Assembly (NCBI RefSeq): GCF_001010945.1
Contig: NZ_LBHB01000002.1
Coordinates: forward strand, 496,001-560,000
Direction: 5' to 3'
DNA length: 64,000 bases
From: Aurantiacibacter luteus
GTDB lineage: Bacteria > Pseudomonadota > Alphaproteobacteria > Sphingomonadales > Sphingomonadaceae
Positions 43,790-52,985 of the stretch are shown in pieces (position 1 is the stretch's first letter; the number at the start of each line of letters is the position of its first letter). The notes under the pieces are model-generated. The model was not told where the DNA came from, ran no database searches, and worked only from the letters and a program-made list of their open reading frames with translations. Position numbers and translations under genes: made by a program.

Positions 43790-44337
43790 GCCCTGTTGCG
43801 GGGCCCGGTGCGCCGCAGCTCGTTACCGAGCGCCTGGAACTTTGGCGCCCGGTCGCAGGCGATCTAACACAGCTCGCCGAGCTGGTCTCGCACCCGGAGG
43901 TGGCGCGCTGGCTGGGCGGGCCCCAGCCGATGGCCGACCATTTCGCCCGGCTGCTGCGCAATGCCGGGAGCTGGCAGCTCTACGGCTACGGCACCTTCAT
44001 GCTGCGCCTGCGCGGCGGGGACGGGCGGATCGTGGGCAACTGCGGCGTGTTCCGCTCGTGGCGCGGGCTGGGGGAGGATTTCGACGACCGCGCCGAGGCG
44101 GGCTGGATCGTCGCCGCGGACCAAGCGGGCAAGGGCCTGGCCGAAGAGGCCATGCGCGCCGCGCTGGACTGGTTCGACGCGGAGTTCGGGCTGCCGACGG
44201 TGTGCATGATCGTGCACGGCAACACGGCATCGATCCGCCTTGCGGGCAAACTCGGCTTCACACGCACGCGCGATGCCGAGCTACCTTCCGGCGAGGCGGT
44301 GCACCTGTTCCGGCGCGAGGCGCCCGGTCAGCGGTAG
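43786..44337 (+). CDS. GNAT family N-acetyltransferase
   Basis: A 183-residue acetyltransferase starting at a GTG that overlaps the DUF445 stop. It shows VTERLELWRP, GGDGRIVGNCGVF, the acetyl-CoA loop AGKGLAEEAMRAAL and GNTASIRLAGKLGF. It is of the RimJ/RimL-like type; substrate unknown. Its final ten bases overlap the convergent hypothetical gene. It resembles the two GNATs downstream of hemB in general architecture but not closely. Confidence 0.85.
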   Translation: MSPVAGPGAPQLVTERLELWRPVAGDLTQLAELVSHPEVARWLGGPQPMADHFARLLRNAGSWQLYGYGTFMLRLRGGDGRIVGNCGVFRSWRGLGEDFDDRAEAGWIVAADQAGKGLAEEAMRAALDWFDAEFGLPTVCMIVHGNTASIRLAGKLGFTRTRDAELPSGEAVHLFRREAPGQR

Positions 44338-45251
44338 GGGTCGGTCCCGTCGGCGTTGGGCCAGTTGCCGCCGGCCCATTCGAAGCCGATCGCCTGGAAG
44401 AAGAAATCGGTCATCGGCTCACCTGCCGCGTCGCGCGCGGGGACGAGGCGGCCTTCGCGCCCGAGCGCGGCGCAGACGGCTCTCTGCAATTGCACCGGCA
44501 TGAGGTCGTCGCTCGACGCGCAGTCGACCAGGCGACCGCCACTGTCGACGCCGATGCGCAGCCACATCCGGCCCTCGCGATTCGGATGATCGCGATAGAT
44601 GCGCTGGAGTTCGCGGGTGAAGGCGGGGATATCGGCGATGCGGGCGGGCTCGGATACGGCGGCGTGCCGCTCGAGGTCGATGCCGAGCGCGTCCAGGCGC
44701 GCCTCCACGCAGCTGTCGATCGCGGTCAGTGCCTCGTGCACCGGGCCGGTCTCGAGCACGTAGCTGCGCCCGTCGCTGCCCTCGGCGACGAAATAGCCCA
44801 CGCGCTGTGCGGCGGGGATTTCGCCGGTCCCCGTCGCGACGGTGGACGGCAGGTGGTCACCCGCGAAGTAGATGCCGGGCCGCTCGCCGATGGTGGCACT
44901 CCCGACGCGGGTAAAGGTGGTGAGACCGGCAGAGGGCCAGAAGGCGGCCGAAACCTCCTCGCGCGCCTGGAGGTCGGTGCCGGCCAGGACGAACTGTGCC
45001 CCGGTGTGGGGATGCAGGCGCTGCACCTGCAGCGATACCCGTTCGCCGTTCCGCTCGAAATCGCGGATCACGCCGCAGCGTCTTTCGGAGGAAGACCGTG
45101 CCCATAACCCCACCGGGCGATACACCTCGCCGCTGGCAAAGGCCTGCCGCGTGGCGGCGGACGGCGGGCTGAGGTCGCTCTCCTGCGCGGGTGCGGCCAC
45201 GGGCGCGGCGAGCGCCGCAAGGGCCATCGCGAGGCGGAAAAGGCGTTGCAT
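44328..45251 (-). CDS. Hypothetical secreted protein with TonB-like C-terminal domain
   Basis: A 307-residue protein with a signal peptide ([20 protein letters not shown]). Residues about 205-300 carry a pattern similar to the TonB C-terminal fold: [20 protein letters not shown], then [11 protein letters not shown], then [19 protein letters not shown]. In sphingomonads, many proteins combine unknown N-terminal domains with such a C-terminal domain. The N-terminal 180 residues are not recognised. No transmembrane helix other than the signal is present, unlike classical TonB. Not part of a clear operon. Confidence 0.65.
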   Translation of the reverse strand: MQRLFRLAMALAALAAPVAAPAQESDLSPPSAATRQAFASGEVYRPVGLWARSSSERRCGVIRDFERNGERVSLQVQRLHPHTGAQFVLAGTDLQAREEVSAAFWPSAGLTTFTRVGSATIGERPGIYFAGDHLPSTVATGTGEIPAAQRVGYFVAEGSDGRSYVLETGPVHEALTAIDSCVEARLDALGIDLERHAAVSEPARIADIPAFTRELQRIYRDHPNREGRMWLRIGVDSGGRLVDCASSDDLMPVQLQRAVCAALGREGRLVPARDAAGEPMTDFFFQAIGFEWAGGNWPNADGTDPYR

Positions 45252-45289
45252 TGCACCGGGCTAGCGCAACCGCCGCCCGGTGCAAAGCC

Positions 45290-46216
45290 CTACAGCTTGC
45301 TCGTCAGCTCCGGCACCACGGTGAAAAGGTCGCCCACGAGGCCCACGTCGGCAACCTGGAAGATCGGCGCGTCGGGATCCTTGTTGATGGCGACGATGGT
45401 CTTGCTGTCCTTCATGCCCGCAAGGTGCTGGATCGCGCCGGAGATGCCGATCGCGATGTAGACCTCGGGCGCGACGATCTTGCCGGTCTGGCCGACCTGA
45501 TAGTCGTTGGGCACGTACCCCGCGTCCACCGCCGCGCGGCTGGCGCCGATGGCGGCGCCCAGCTTGTCGGCGAGGGGCGTGATGACCTGCTCGAAGGTTT
45601 CGCCGTCCTTCAGCGCGCGGCCGCCCGAGACGATGATCTTGGCGCTGGTGAGTTCGGGCCGGTCGGACTTGACCGCGTCGAGGCCGACAAATTCGCTCGA
45701 GCCCGCGCTGCCGGGCCCGGCGACGGTTTCGACAGAGGCGCTGCCGCCTTCCGCCGCCGCCTTCTCGAAAGTGGTGGTGCGAACGGTGATCACGAGCTTG
45801 GGATCGCTCGATTCGACCGTGGCGATGGCGTTGCCGGCGTAGATCGGGCGCTTGAAGGTCTTGGGCCCCTCGACGTTGATGATGTCGGAGACCTGCATCA
45901 CGTCGAGCATGGCGGCGACGCGCGGCAGGACGTTCTTGCCGGTGGTCGTGGCGGGCGCCAGCACGGCATCGTAGCCATCGGCGAGGCCCGCGATCAGCGG
46001 CGCGAGGTTTTCGGCGAGGCCGTGGGCGTAGGCATCGTCCGAGGCGACGAGAACCTTGGACACGCCGGCAATTCCGGCATGGGCCTGTCCGGCCGCATCT
46101 GAGCCGGCGACGAGCACGTGGACGTCGCCGCCCAGCTGCGAGGCGGCGGTGACGGCGGCGAGGGTGGCATCTGCCACGCTGTCGCCATGCGGTTCAGCAA
46201 ATACGAGGGCGGTCAT
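45290..46216 (-). CDS. etfA: Electron transfer flavoprotein alpha subunit
   Basis: The 308-residue EtfA (FixB-type). The C-terminal FAD domain is recognised by [34 protein letters not shown] and [15 protein letters not shown]. With EtfB it passes electrons from acyl-CoA and other dehydrogenases to the quinone pool. Its ATG overlaps the etfB stop by one base (TGATG), so the subunits are translated together in the usual beta-alpha order. Confidence 0.95.
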   Translation of the reverse strand: MTALVFAEPHGDSVADATLAAVTAASQLGGDVHVLVAGSDAAGQAHAGIAGVSKVLVASDDAYAHGLAENLAPLIAGLADGYDAVLAPATTTGKNVLPRVAAMLDVMQVSDIINVEGPKTFKRPIYAGNAIATVESSDPKLVITVRTTTFEKAAAEGGSASVETVAGPGSAGSSEFVGLDAVKSDRPELTSAKIIVSGGRALKDGETFEQVITPLADKLGAAIGASRAAVDAGYVPNDYQVGQTGKIVAPEVYIAIGISGAIQHLAGMKDSKTIVAINKDPDAPIFQVADVGLVGDLFTVVPELTSKL

Positions 46217-46962
46217 CAGGCGACTCCGAGGGCTTTGAGCTTGGCGACCAGCGCGTCGACGTCGGCGACGATCTCGCCCGCCTGGCGCACCGGCGGTTCG
46301 GCGACGTGCGTGGTGGTGATCCGCGGCGCGGTGTCCACGCCGTAGTCGGCGGGGGTCTTCATCGCGAGCGGCTTGGACTTGGCCTTCATGATGTTGGGCA
46401 GCGAGGCGTAGCGCGGCTCGTTGAGGCGCAGGTCGGTGGTGACGACGGCCGGCAGCGCCAGCTTCACCGTCTCCAGTCCGCCGTCGACCTCGCGGGTCAC
46501 GCTGACATGGTCGCCTTCGATGGCAACCTTGCTGGCAAAGGTGCCCTGCGGACGGTCCATCAGCGCGGCGAGCATCTGCCCGGTCTGGTTCGAGTCGTCG
46601 TCGATCGCCTGCTTGCCGAGCATGACGATGCCCGGCTCTTCCTCGGCGGCGATGGCCTTCAGGATCTTGGCGACGGCGAGCGGCTCGACCGCGTCCTCGG
46701 TCTCGACGAGTATAGCGCGGTCCGCGCCCATGGCGAGCGCCGTGCGCAGCGTCTCCTGCGCCTTTGCCGGGCCGACACTGACGGCGATCACTTCGGTCGC
46801 GGCACCCGATTCGCGCAGGCGCAACGCCTCTTCCACGGCGATCTCGTCGAACGGGTTCATGCTCATCTTGACGTTGGCGAGGTCGACCCCGCTGCCGTCC
46901 GCCTTCACCCGCGGCTTCACGTTGTAATCGATGACCCGCTTCACGGGCACGAGGATCTTCAT
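46216..46962 (-). CDS. etfB: Electron transfer flavoprotein beta subunit
   Basis: The 248-residue Etf[20 protein letters not shown] at the start, [18 protein letters not shown], a nucleotide (AMP) region [11 protein letters not shown], and [16 protein letters not shown]; the ETF beta signature [21 protein letters not shown] is present. It forms the heterodimer with EtfA. A promoter with an overlapping palindrome lies about 40-65 bases upstream. Confidence 0.95.
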   Translation of the reverse strand: MKILVPVKRVIDYNVKPRVKADGSGVDLANVKMSMNPFDEIAVEEALRLRESGAATEVIAVSVGPAKAQETLRTALAMGADRAILVETEDAVEPLAVAKILKAIAAEEEPGIVMLGKQAIDDDSNQTGQMLAALMDRPQGTFASKVAIEGDHVSVTREVDGGLETVKLALPAVVTTDLRLNEPRYASLPNIMKAKSKPLAMKTPADYGVDTAPRITTTHVAEPPVRQAGEIVADVDALVAKLKALGVA

Positions 46963-46999
46963 CGGAATCGGCCTCTCGCTCAGAATCTTGGCTGCCGCT

Positions 47000-47028
47000 T
47001 ATGTAAGGCGCTTGACGTATAGGTCAAG
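47000..47028 (-). promoter_or_regulatory. etfB promoter with overlapping palindromic operator
   Basis: On the minus strand TTGACC and TACATA are spaced 16 bases apart, a reasonable housekeeping promoter 38-65 bases before the etfB ATG. A perfect inverted repeat CTTGAC-GTATAG-GTCAAG (47011-47028) covers the -35 element, as an operator for a repressor would. Confidence 0.45.
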
Positions 47029-47158
47029 CAGACTTGTTCGAGCGGTTGCTCTCTGAACGACGGCCTAGGCCATTGGTGCCGCCGCGCCAACCCGGAGCGG
47101 GACGCGCCTTTCGCGAAACAACCGCGCCGCCGGGGCGTTGAGCGGCCGGGGAGATGCC

Positions 47159-47947
47159 ATGAGCAGCACGCCGTATAGCGTCGGCGACATTCTCGATTGT
47201 CTCGAGGAATTGAGCGAGGAATGCGATTCGATCTCGGTCGAGCGGATCGTCGGCGCCTTCGGCACGCGGACTTTCGGGCCCGCGATCATGGTGCCCGCGC
47301 TGCTCGAAATCACGCCCGTCGGCGCTATTCCCGGCGTGCCGACCTTCCTCGCCGTCACCATCGCGCTGGTCGCCGGGCAGAAGATGCTGGGCAAGCGCCA
47401 CCTGTGGCTGCCGAAGCTGATTGCCGACCGCTGCGTCTCGGCGGAAAAACTGCGTGTGGCCACCCACAAGCTGCGCCCTCTCGCCGGCTTCCTCGACCGG
47501 CATTTCCATCGCCGCCTGAAGGCCATGACCCGCGCGCCGTTCGCGCAGATCGCCGCGGGCGTGATCATCGTGCTGTGCCTCGCGGTGCCGTTCCTGGAAG
47601 TGCTGCCCTTCGCCAGCAGCGCGCCAATGCTCGCCATCGCCGGCTTCGGGCTGGCGGTCCTGGTGCGCGACGGGGTGCTGATGGCATTGGCGCTAGCCGC
47701 CAGTCTCTCGGCCATCGGCCTGATGGGCTGGGATTACGCCGACGGCGGCCTCAGCGACACCGAGGAGGTCGACGGCGTGGTCAAGCAGGAGACGGTCGAC
47801 GCGGTGGAAGACACCGCCGCCCAGGCGGGCGCGGCCATCGAACAGGGCGGGGCCGAGGCTGCCGAGGCGGTGGGAGAGGTGGCGCAGGACGCCGCCGACG
47901 GGGCCGGCGACGCCGTGCAGGACATTGCCGAGGACGTGGCCGACTAG
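47159..47947 (+). CDS. exoD: ExoD family exopolysaccharide synthesis protein with acidic tail
   Basis: A 262-residue membrane protein of the ExoD family. The conserved part runs from [20 protein letters not shown] through [20 protein letters not shown] and the hydrophobic C-terminal helices ([42 protein letters not shown]). ExoD was linked to exopolysaccharide production and alkali tolerance in Sinorhizobium. The last 65 residues are an unusual acidic, Ala/Glu/Asp-rich tail of loosely repeated AxEAxxxV units. The gene is convergent with sucC and both stops share CTAG. Confidence 0.85.
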   Translation: MSSTPYSVGDILDCLEELSEECDSISVERIVGAFGTRTFGPAIMVPALLEITPVGAIPGVPTFLAVTIALVAGQKMLGKRHLWLPKLIADRCVSAEKLRVATHKLRPLAGFLDRHFHRRLKAMTRAPFAQIAAGVIIVLCLAVPFLEVLPFASSAPMLAIAGFGLAVLVRDGVLMALALAASLSAIGLMGWDYADGGLSDTEEVDGVVKQETVDAVEDTAAQAGAAIEQGGAEAAEAVGEVAQDAADGAGDAVQDIAEDVAD

Positions 47948-49143
47948 GCCGCCTGCTTCACCTCGGCCACGATCTTCTTGGCCGCATCGCCCAGGTCGTC
48001 CGCCGGGATGATCGGCAGGCCGGAATTGGCGAGGATGTCCTTGCCCTGCTGTACGTTGGTGCCTTCGAGGCGCACCACCAGCGGCACGTTCAGGTCCACT
48101 TCCTTCGCCGCTATCACGATGCCCTCGGCAATGGTGTCGCAGCGCATGATGCCGCCGAAGATGTTGACGAGAATGCCCTCGACCGCCGGATCGCTGAGGA
48201 TGATCTTGAACGCCGCCGTCACCTTTTCCGTGGTGGCGCCGCCGCCCACGTCGAGGAAGTTGGCCGGGAAGGCACCGTTCAGCTTGATGATGTCCATCGT
48301 CGCCATGGCGAGGCCCGCGCCGTTGACCATGCAGCCGATGTTGCCGTCCAGCTTGATGTAGGCGAGGTCGTACTTGCTCGCCTCGATCTCGGCCGGGTCT
48401 TCCTCGGTTTCGTCGCGCAGCTCGGCGTAGTCGTGGTGGCGGAACTCGGCGTTCGAATCGAAGCTCATCTTGGTGTCGAGCACCAGCAGCTGTCCATCCT
48501 TGGTTTCCACCAGCGGATTGATCTCCAGCATGGCGCAGTCGAGGTCGACGAAGGCCTCGTAGAGCTGCTTTGCCAGCTTCTGCGCGGCCTTGGCGAGGGC
48601 GCCCTCCAGCTTCAGCGCATGAGCCACGCTGCGGCCGTGATGCGGCATGAAGCCGGTCGCGGGGTCCACGCCGATGGTGGCGATCTTTTCGGGCGTGTGG
48701 TGCGCCACCTCCTCGATGTCCATGCCGCCCTCCGTGGAGACGATCATGGCCACGCGGTCGGTCGCGCGGTCGACGACCATCGAGAGGTAGTATTCCTTCG
48801 CGATGTCGACGCCGTCGGTCACGTAGAGGCGGTTCACCTGCTTGCCCGCATCGCCGGTCTGGATCGTCACCAGCGTGTTGCCGAGCATCTCGCCCGCGTC
48901 GCGGCGCACGTCCTCGATCGAATGGGCGAGCCGCACGCCGCCCTTGGCCTCGGCCGGAAGCTCGGCGAACTTGCCCTTGCCGCGTCCGCCGGCGTGGATC
49001 TGCGCCTTCACCACGTAGAGCGGCCCGGGCAGTTTCTCCGCCGCCGCGACGGCTTCCTCCACGCTCATCGCCGCGTAACCGGTGGGCACGCCGATGTCGT
49101 ATTTCGCGAGGAGTTCCTTGGCCTGGTATTCGTGGATGTTCAT
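47944..49143 (-). CDS. sucC: Succinyl-CoA ligase (ADP-forming) beta subunit
   Basis: The 399-residue SucC of the citric acid cycle. It begins [20 protein letters not shown] with an ATP-grasp fold; [14 protein letters not shown] and LEINPLV are family motifs, and [11 protein letters not shown] near the C-terminus is diagnostic. The alpha subunit gene sucD is not adjacent: downstream is convergent exoD and upstream a divergent phosphatase gene. A longer open frame upstream is ignored because MNIHEYQ is the universal start. Confidence 0.95.
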   Translation of the reverse strand: MNIHEYQAKELLAKYDIGVPTGYAAMSVEEAVAAAEKLPGPLYVVKAQIHAGGRGKGKFAELPAEAKGGVRLAHSIEDVRRDAGEMLGNTLVTIQTGDAGKQVNRLYVTDGVDIAKEYYLSMVVDRATDRVAMIVSTEGGMDIEEVAHHTPEKIATIGVDPATGFMPHHGRSVAHALKLEGALAKAAQKLAKQLYEAFVDLDCAMLEINPLVETKDGQLLVLDTKMSFDSNAEFRHHDYAELRDETEEDPAEIEASKYDLAYIKLDGNIGCMVNGAGLAMATMDIIKLNGAFPANFLDVGGGATTEKVTAAFKIILSDPAVEGILVNIFGGIMRCDTIAEGIVIAAKEVDLNVPLVVRLEGTNVQQGKDILANSGLPIIPADDLGDAAKKIVAEVKQAA

Positions 49144-49247
49144 GGGGCTCTCGCCTGACAAGGGATTGGGGGTTTGCGCAGGGCCTAAAGCACCATCGCG
49201 CCGCGCTTGCAAACCCTCTCTCGCCGTATCATCTGCTTGCCCGACAC

Positions 49248-50027
49248 ATGATCGACAGCATGAGACTGGAACAGATCTGCCGCGAGGCGGGTCATATGGC
49301 GCTGCAGCGCTGGCCGGGCGCGGGGCATACGCTCAAGAGCTGGGAGAAGGCTCCGGGCAATCCCGTGTGCGAGGCCGATATCGAGGTTGACGGGTTCCTG
49401 CGCCGCGAACTGGCGCGCCTGCTGCCCGCCGCCGGGTGGCTGTCGGAGGAAACCGCCGATGCCCCGGCACGGCTCGACAAGGGTCTCGTCTGGCTGGTCG
49501 ATCCCATCGACGGCACGCGAGACTTCATCCGTGGCCGCGCGGGCTGGGCGGTGTCGGTGGCGCTGGTGAGCGGCGGACGACCGCTGATCGGCACGCTGGT
49601 CGCCCCCGCGCGCAAGGAGGTATGGTCGGCGACGGCGGGCAAGGGAGCGTGGCTCAACGGCAAGCGCCTGCGGGCCAGCACGCGCAAGACCTTTGCCGGG
49701 GCACGCGTGCCGACGAACGACCTGCCGCGGGAAGACCGCGACCTGACGGCGGTCGAGCAGCCCAACTCGATCGCCCTTCGCGTCGCCATGGTGGCGGACG
49801 ACCGGGCCGACCTGGTGGCGACGCTGCGCTGGGGCTACGAATGGGACATTGCCGCCGCCGCCCTCATCGCGCGCGAGGCGGGCGCGGCGGTCACCGACGC
49901 TTTCGGCAAGCCGCTCGCCTACAACAAGCGCGACCCGCGCGCCTTCGGCCTGCTGGCGAGCGCGCCGGGTATTCACGCGGCGGCGGTGGAGCGACTGGCG
50001 GAACGGGCGGAGAGGTTAGGCAGGTAG
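49248..50027 (+). CDS. cysQ: Inositol monophosphatase-fold phosphatase, CysQ-like
   Basis: A 259-residue lithium-sensitive phosphatase. Metal motifs are LSEETAD (E-E), [12 protein letters not shown] and the late [14 protein letters not shown]. The [10 protein letters not shown] form and the gene's length fit 3'(2'),5'-bisphosphate nucleotidase (CysQ), which clears PAP, better than inositol monophosphatase, but the two cannot be separated with certainty by eye. It is divergent from sucC. The start could be the first ATG or one four codons later. Confidence 0.75.
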   Translation: MIDSMRLEQICREAGHMALQRWPGAGHTLKSWEKAPGNPVCEADIEVDGFLRRELARLLPAAGWLSEETADAPARLDKGLVWLVDPIDGTRDFIRGRAGWAVSVALVSGGRPLIGTLVAPARKEVWSATAGKGAWLNGKRLRASTRKTFAGARVPTNDLPREDRDLTAVEQPNSIALRVAMVADDRADLVATLRWGYEWDIAAAALIAREAGAAVTDAFGKPLAYNKRDPRAFGLLASAPGIHAAAVERLAERAERLGR

Positions 50028-50079
50028 ACATCAGGCAGTAGGCAGTGGGCAACCGGCTCTTACTGCCTCACAAAACAAA

Positions 50080-50103
50080 AGGGCCGCCCCGAAGGACGGC
50101 CCT
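50080..50103 (-). terminator. Intrinsic terminator of the OmpA lipoprotein gene
   Basis: On the minus strand AGGGCCG and CGGCCCT form a stem with an inner GGGG/CCTT pairing, followed by TTTTGTTTTG. It lies 24 bases after the gene's stop and also faces the end of the convergent cysQ-like gene. Confidence 0.75.
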
Positions 50104-50127
50104 CTCGTGTCTCTAAGCGTAACCCGA

Positions 50128-50811
50128 TCAGTAAGCCGAGTTCACATCCGCCTGGGTAACGGGCGTGATGCGGATTTCCACGCGGCGGTTCTGCGCGCGG
50201 CCCGATTCGCTCATGTTGTCGGCAACCGGGTACTGCTCGCCGTAACCGATCGTCTCCATGCGCGCGCGGGCGACGCCGCGGCTGGCGAGGTAATTGGCGA
50301 CCGATTCGGCACGGCGGCGCGACAGATCGAGGTTGTACTGGTCGCTACCGGTCGAATCGGTGTGACCCATCACGTCGATCAGCGAATTCGGATAGTTGAC
50401 CATCGACTGCGCCACGCCGTCGAGCACGTTTCGCATCGAGGGCGAGATGGTCGCCTGGTTGGTGGCGAACGTCACGTCGGGGAAGGTCACCAGGATGCCG
50501 TCGCCATTCGGGGTCTGGCCCACGTTCACGCCGGTGCCGCTGGTGACTTCCTCGATCTCGCGGATCTGTTCGTCCATGCGGTAGCCGACGTAGCCGCCCG
50601 CCGCCGCGCCGATGCCGGCGCCCACGATGCGGGCCGTCTTGCCGCCGATGAGGCCGCCCAGCAGGTAGCCGAGACCGGCGCCGCCGACGCCGCCGATGGC
50701 CGCGCGCGAGATGACCTGGTTGCCGGTGTTTGGATCGGTGACGCAGGCGCTGGTGGCGCCCACGAGAGCGAGGCCGGCGACCGAGGTGACGAGGAATTTC
50801 TTGATGTTCAT
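50128..50811 (-). CDS. OmpA family outer-membrane lipoprotein
   Basis: A 227-residue lipoprotein: signal MNIKKFLVTSVAGLALVGAT then SAC (lipobox). Residues about 40-85 form a glycine-zipper segment (GGVGGAGLGYLLGGLIGG; VGAGIGAAAGGYVGYRMD), likely membrane-inserted or oligomerising. The C-terminal OmpA domain has the peptidoglycan-binding motif GHTDSTGSDQYNLDLSRRRA and NRRVEIRI. It should tie outer membrane to cell wall, like YiaD or Pal. The start is clear from the signal peptide; the larger open frame upstream is not used. Confidence 0.93.
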   Translation of the reverse strand: MNIKKFLVTSVAGLALVGATSACVTDPNTGNQVISRAAIGGVGGAGLGYLLGGLIGGKTARIVGAGIGAAAGGYVGYRMDEQIREIEEVTSGTGVNVGQTPNGDGILVTFPDVTFATNQATISPSMRNVLDGVAQSMVNYPNSLIDVMGHTDSTGSDQYNLDLSRRRAESVANYLASRGVARARMETIGYGEQYPVADNMSESGRAQNRRVEIRITPVTQADVNSAY

Positions 50812-51008
50812 TGTTCTAAACCTCCAAATAAAGCGCAGACCACGGTGTTGAATCAGTTGCGAGTGGCTCGGCCTTGCCGCCTTGTAACGCCGCTTCGCGC
50901 AACGTGTTCCGGGCCCCGGTCGCGGCGAGGTCCGCAGCAAGGTTCGCAGCGCACCGCGCAGCAAGCCCCTTCGCCAGCCCCGATAAACCTGCTAGCGCCC
51001 GAGCCCTG

Positions 51009-52301
51009 ATGTCCCCGTTCCCATGGCACTACCTCGCCGCGCTCGCCCTGCTGATCGTCCTCAACGGCGTGTTCGCCATGTCCGAGCTGGCGATCGTCTC
51101 CGCCCGGACCGCGCAGCTGCGCATGGCGGCGGAGCGTGGCAGCAAGAGCGCCGCGGTGGCGCTGCGGCTGGCCGCGGAGCCGGGCAAGTTCCTCTCCACC
51201 GTGCAGATCGGCATCACCCTCATCGGCGTGATTTCGGGCGCGGTGTCGGGCGCGACACTGGGCGAGCCGGTGGGCGAGCGGCTGGCGGCCCTCGGCATGG
51301 CGCCCGATACCGCGGTGAACGTCGGCTACGTTCTGGTCATCGCGCTGACGACCTTCTTCAGCGTGGTGATCGGCGAGCTCGTGCCCAAGCAGGTGGCCCT
51401 GCGCGCGGCGGTGCCGATCGCGCTGGTCATGGCCATCCCGATGGACCTGCTGGCCCGCGTGGCGGCGCCCTTCGTCTGGCTGCTCGACACGACATCCAAC
51501 CTGCTGCTTTCCGCGCTCGGCATCCGCCACAAGGGCGATCACAAGCTGACGGCGGAGGAACTGCAGATGATCTTCGCCGATGCCACCCGCACCGGCCTGA
51601 TCGAGGAGCAGGAACGCGCCATCCTCTCGGGCATCATGCGCCTCGCCGACCGCCCCGTGCGCGAGGTGATGACCCCGCGCGTGGAGATCGACTGGTTGGA
51701 CGTGCATGCGAGCGAGGCGGACATGGTCGAGACCTTCGAGGCTTCGCCCCACTCGCTGCTGCCGGTGGCCGAGGGGTCGGTCGACCGGATGCTGGGCGTG
51801 GTCAAGGTGCGCGAAGTATTGGCCCGGCGGCTGGAGGGACAGCCCGTCGTGCTGGCCGATCTGGTGCGCAAGTGCGAGGTGCTGCCCGACCAGCTCGACG
51901 CGCTCGATGCGCTGAGGATGCTGCAGCAATCGGGCACCGGCATGGCCATGGTGCACGACGAATACGGCCATCTCGACGGCATCGTCACCAATGCCGACAT
52001 CCTCGAGGCGATTGCGGGCACGTTCGCCAGCCACCAGGACGAAGGCGACGATCCGCTGGTGGTGGAGCGCGAGGATGGCAGCCTGCTCGTCTCCGGCGCG
52101 CTGGGTGCGGACGCGCTGGCCGAACGCCTCGGCATCGACCTTCCCGAAAACCGCGAATTCGCAACGGCTGCGGGCTATGCGCTCTATGTCCTCAAGCGCC
52201 TGCCGGCAGAGGGCGAGCACTTCACCGACCAGGGCTGGCGCTTCGAGGTAGTCGACATGGACGGGCGCAAGATCGACAAGTTGCTGGTGAACGAGGCGTG
52301 A
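51009..52301 (+). CDS. CNNM/CBS domain protein of the HlyC/CorC family
   Basis: A 430-residue inner-membrane protein. Residues 1-190 form the DUF21/CNNM membrane domain (GVFAMSELAIVSARTAQLR, STVQIGITLIGVISGAVSG), then a CBS pair (REVMTPRVEIDWLD; GTGMAMVHDEYGHLDGIVT) and a C-terminal CorC/HlyC domain. Probably a magnesium or cobalt transporter or its regulator; the old hemolysin label is misleading. The stop TGA begins repeat copy C. Confidence 0.9.
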   Translation: MSPFPWHYLAALALLIVLNGVFAMSELAIVSARTAQLRMAAERGSKSAAVALRLAAEPGKFLSTVQIGITLIGVISGAVSGATLGEPVGERLAALGMAPDTAVNVGYVLVIALTTFFSVVIGELVPKQVALRAAVPIALVMAIPMDLLARVAAPFVWLLDTTSNLLLSALGIRHKGDHKLTAEELQMIFADATRTGLIEEQERAILSGIMRLADRPVREVMTPRVEIDWLDVHASEADMVETFEASPHSLLPVAEGSVDRMLGVVKVREVLARRLEGQPVVLADLVRKCEVLPDQLDALDALRMLQQSGTGMAMVHDEYGHLDGIVTNADILEAIAGTFASHQDEGDDPLVVEREDGSLLVSGALGADALAERLGIDLPENREFATAAGYALYVLKRLPAEGEHFTDQGWRFEVVDMDGRKIDKLLVNEA

Positions 52302-52430
52302 TTTGATTGCGAAGCCGCCTCCGCGGCTTCGTCCTCGCTAGACGCACTTCGCTACGCTGCGTGCCCGCTGCGGGCGGCCGTTCGGCCTTGCGGTCGGCTG
52401 GTCGCCGACCGGACCAGCCTCGCAGACAGA
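52302..52430 (+). repeat. Modular hairpin repeat, copy C
   Basis: Three perfect hairpins: CGAAGCCGC-CTCC-GCGGCTTCG (52310-52331), GGCC-GTTC-GGCC (52376-52387) and CGGTCGGC-TGGTC-GCCGACCG (52391-52411). It starts TTTGATTG at the CorC-like gene's stop, and its connector TCCTCGCTAGACGCACTTCG matches copies A and B. It is tail to tail with copy D. Confidence 0.88.
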
Positions 52431-52437
52431 CCCATTT

Positions 52438-52560
52438 CGGTCCGAAGGACCGCAAGCGCGAATGCGCGCCCGCAGGTGCCGCGCAGCCGGAGCGCAGCCC
52501 CGGCGGAGCGAACAGCACCGAGGATGTCCGCGCGGAGGCGCGGACCAAAAACAAACAGAA
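52438..52560 (-). repeat. Modular hairpin repeat, copy D (inverted relative to C)
   Basis: Read on the minus strand: GTCCGCGC-CTCC-GCGCGGAC (52526-52545), then a GCTGTTCGCTCCGCCGGGG-type connector shared with copies E and F, then GCGC-ATTC-GCGC (52456-52467) and CGGTCC-TTC-GGACCG (52438-52452). It lies just beyond the 3' end of the minus-strand lipoprotein gene. The leftover 14 bases hold nothing noticeable. Confidence 0.85.
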
Positions 52561-52574
52561 AGTGATTGCCGGCG

Positions 52575-52985
52575 TCAGCCGGGAATCACGGCCCTCGCTG
52601 CCTGACCGTCGCCTTCGGGCGCGGCGATGATCGTGCGCACGTTGTTGCCGGTGTCGACGGTGTAGGTATCGGCATCACCCACATTGGAGCGGATGCCGGG
52701 GTCGGCCTGGCCGGCCAGCTGCAGCGTGCGGGTTTCCACCGCGCTGCGCTGCGAGGGGCCGCCGAACAGCGCGTCGAGCGCCTGCTGCGAGGCCGTGCCT
52801 TCCACCGGGCGCGGGGCGCCGGGGGCGGGGGGCACGAGGTGGAAGTCGGGCGGGATGACCAGCGGTGCCTGGCGCTGCACTGCGAACTCGTCGGGCCGGT
52901 CGCGGTTGCCGAGGTTGATGCCATTGCAGGCGGTAAGGCCGATGGCGGTGAGGCCGAGCAGGGCGATGCGGGCGGTTCTGGTCAT
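52575..52985 (-). CDS. DUF3035 family lipoprotein
   Basis: A 136-residue lipoprotein with signal MTRTARIALLGLTAIGLTAC and lipobox LTAC. The following NRDRPDEFAVQRQAPLVIPPDFHLVPPAPG is the conserved core of DUF3035; the rest is low-complexity. Function unknown; it is regularly encoded right after lspA, as here (ATGA overlap), which itself processes lipoproteins. It is the last gene of a long minus-strand run. Confidence 0.85.
   Translation of the reverse strand: MTRTARIALLGLTAIGLTACNGINLGNRDRPDEFAVQRQAPLVIPPDFHLVPPAPGAPRPVEGTASQQALDALFGGPSQRSAVETRTLQLAGQADPGIRSNVGDADTYTVDTGNNVRTIIAAPEGDGQAARAVIPG

Noticed and set aside
49185-49976. Open frame antisense to the cysQ-like gene
   Set aside because: No motif; the plus strand encodes intact metal-binding motifs of the phosphatase.
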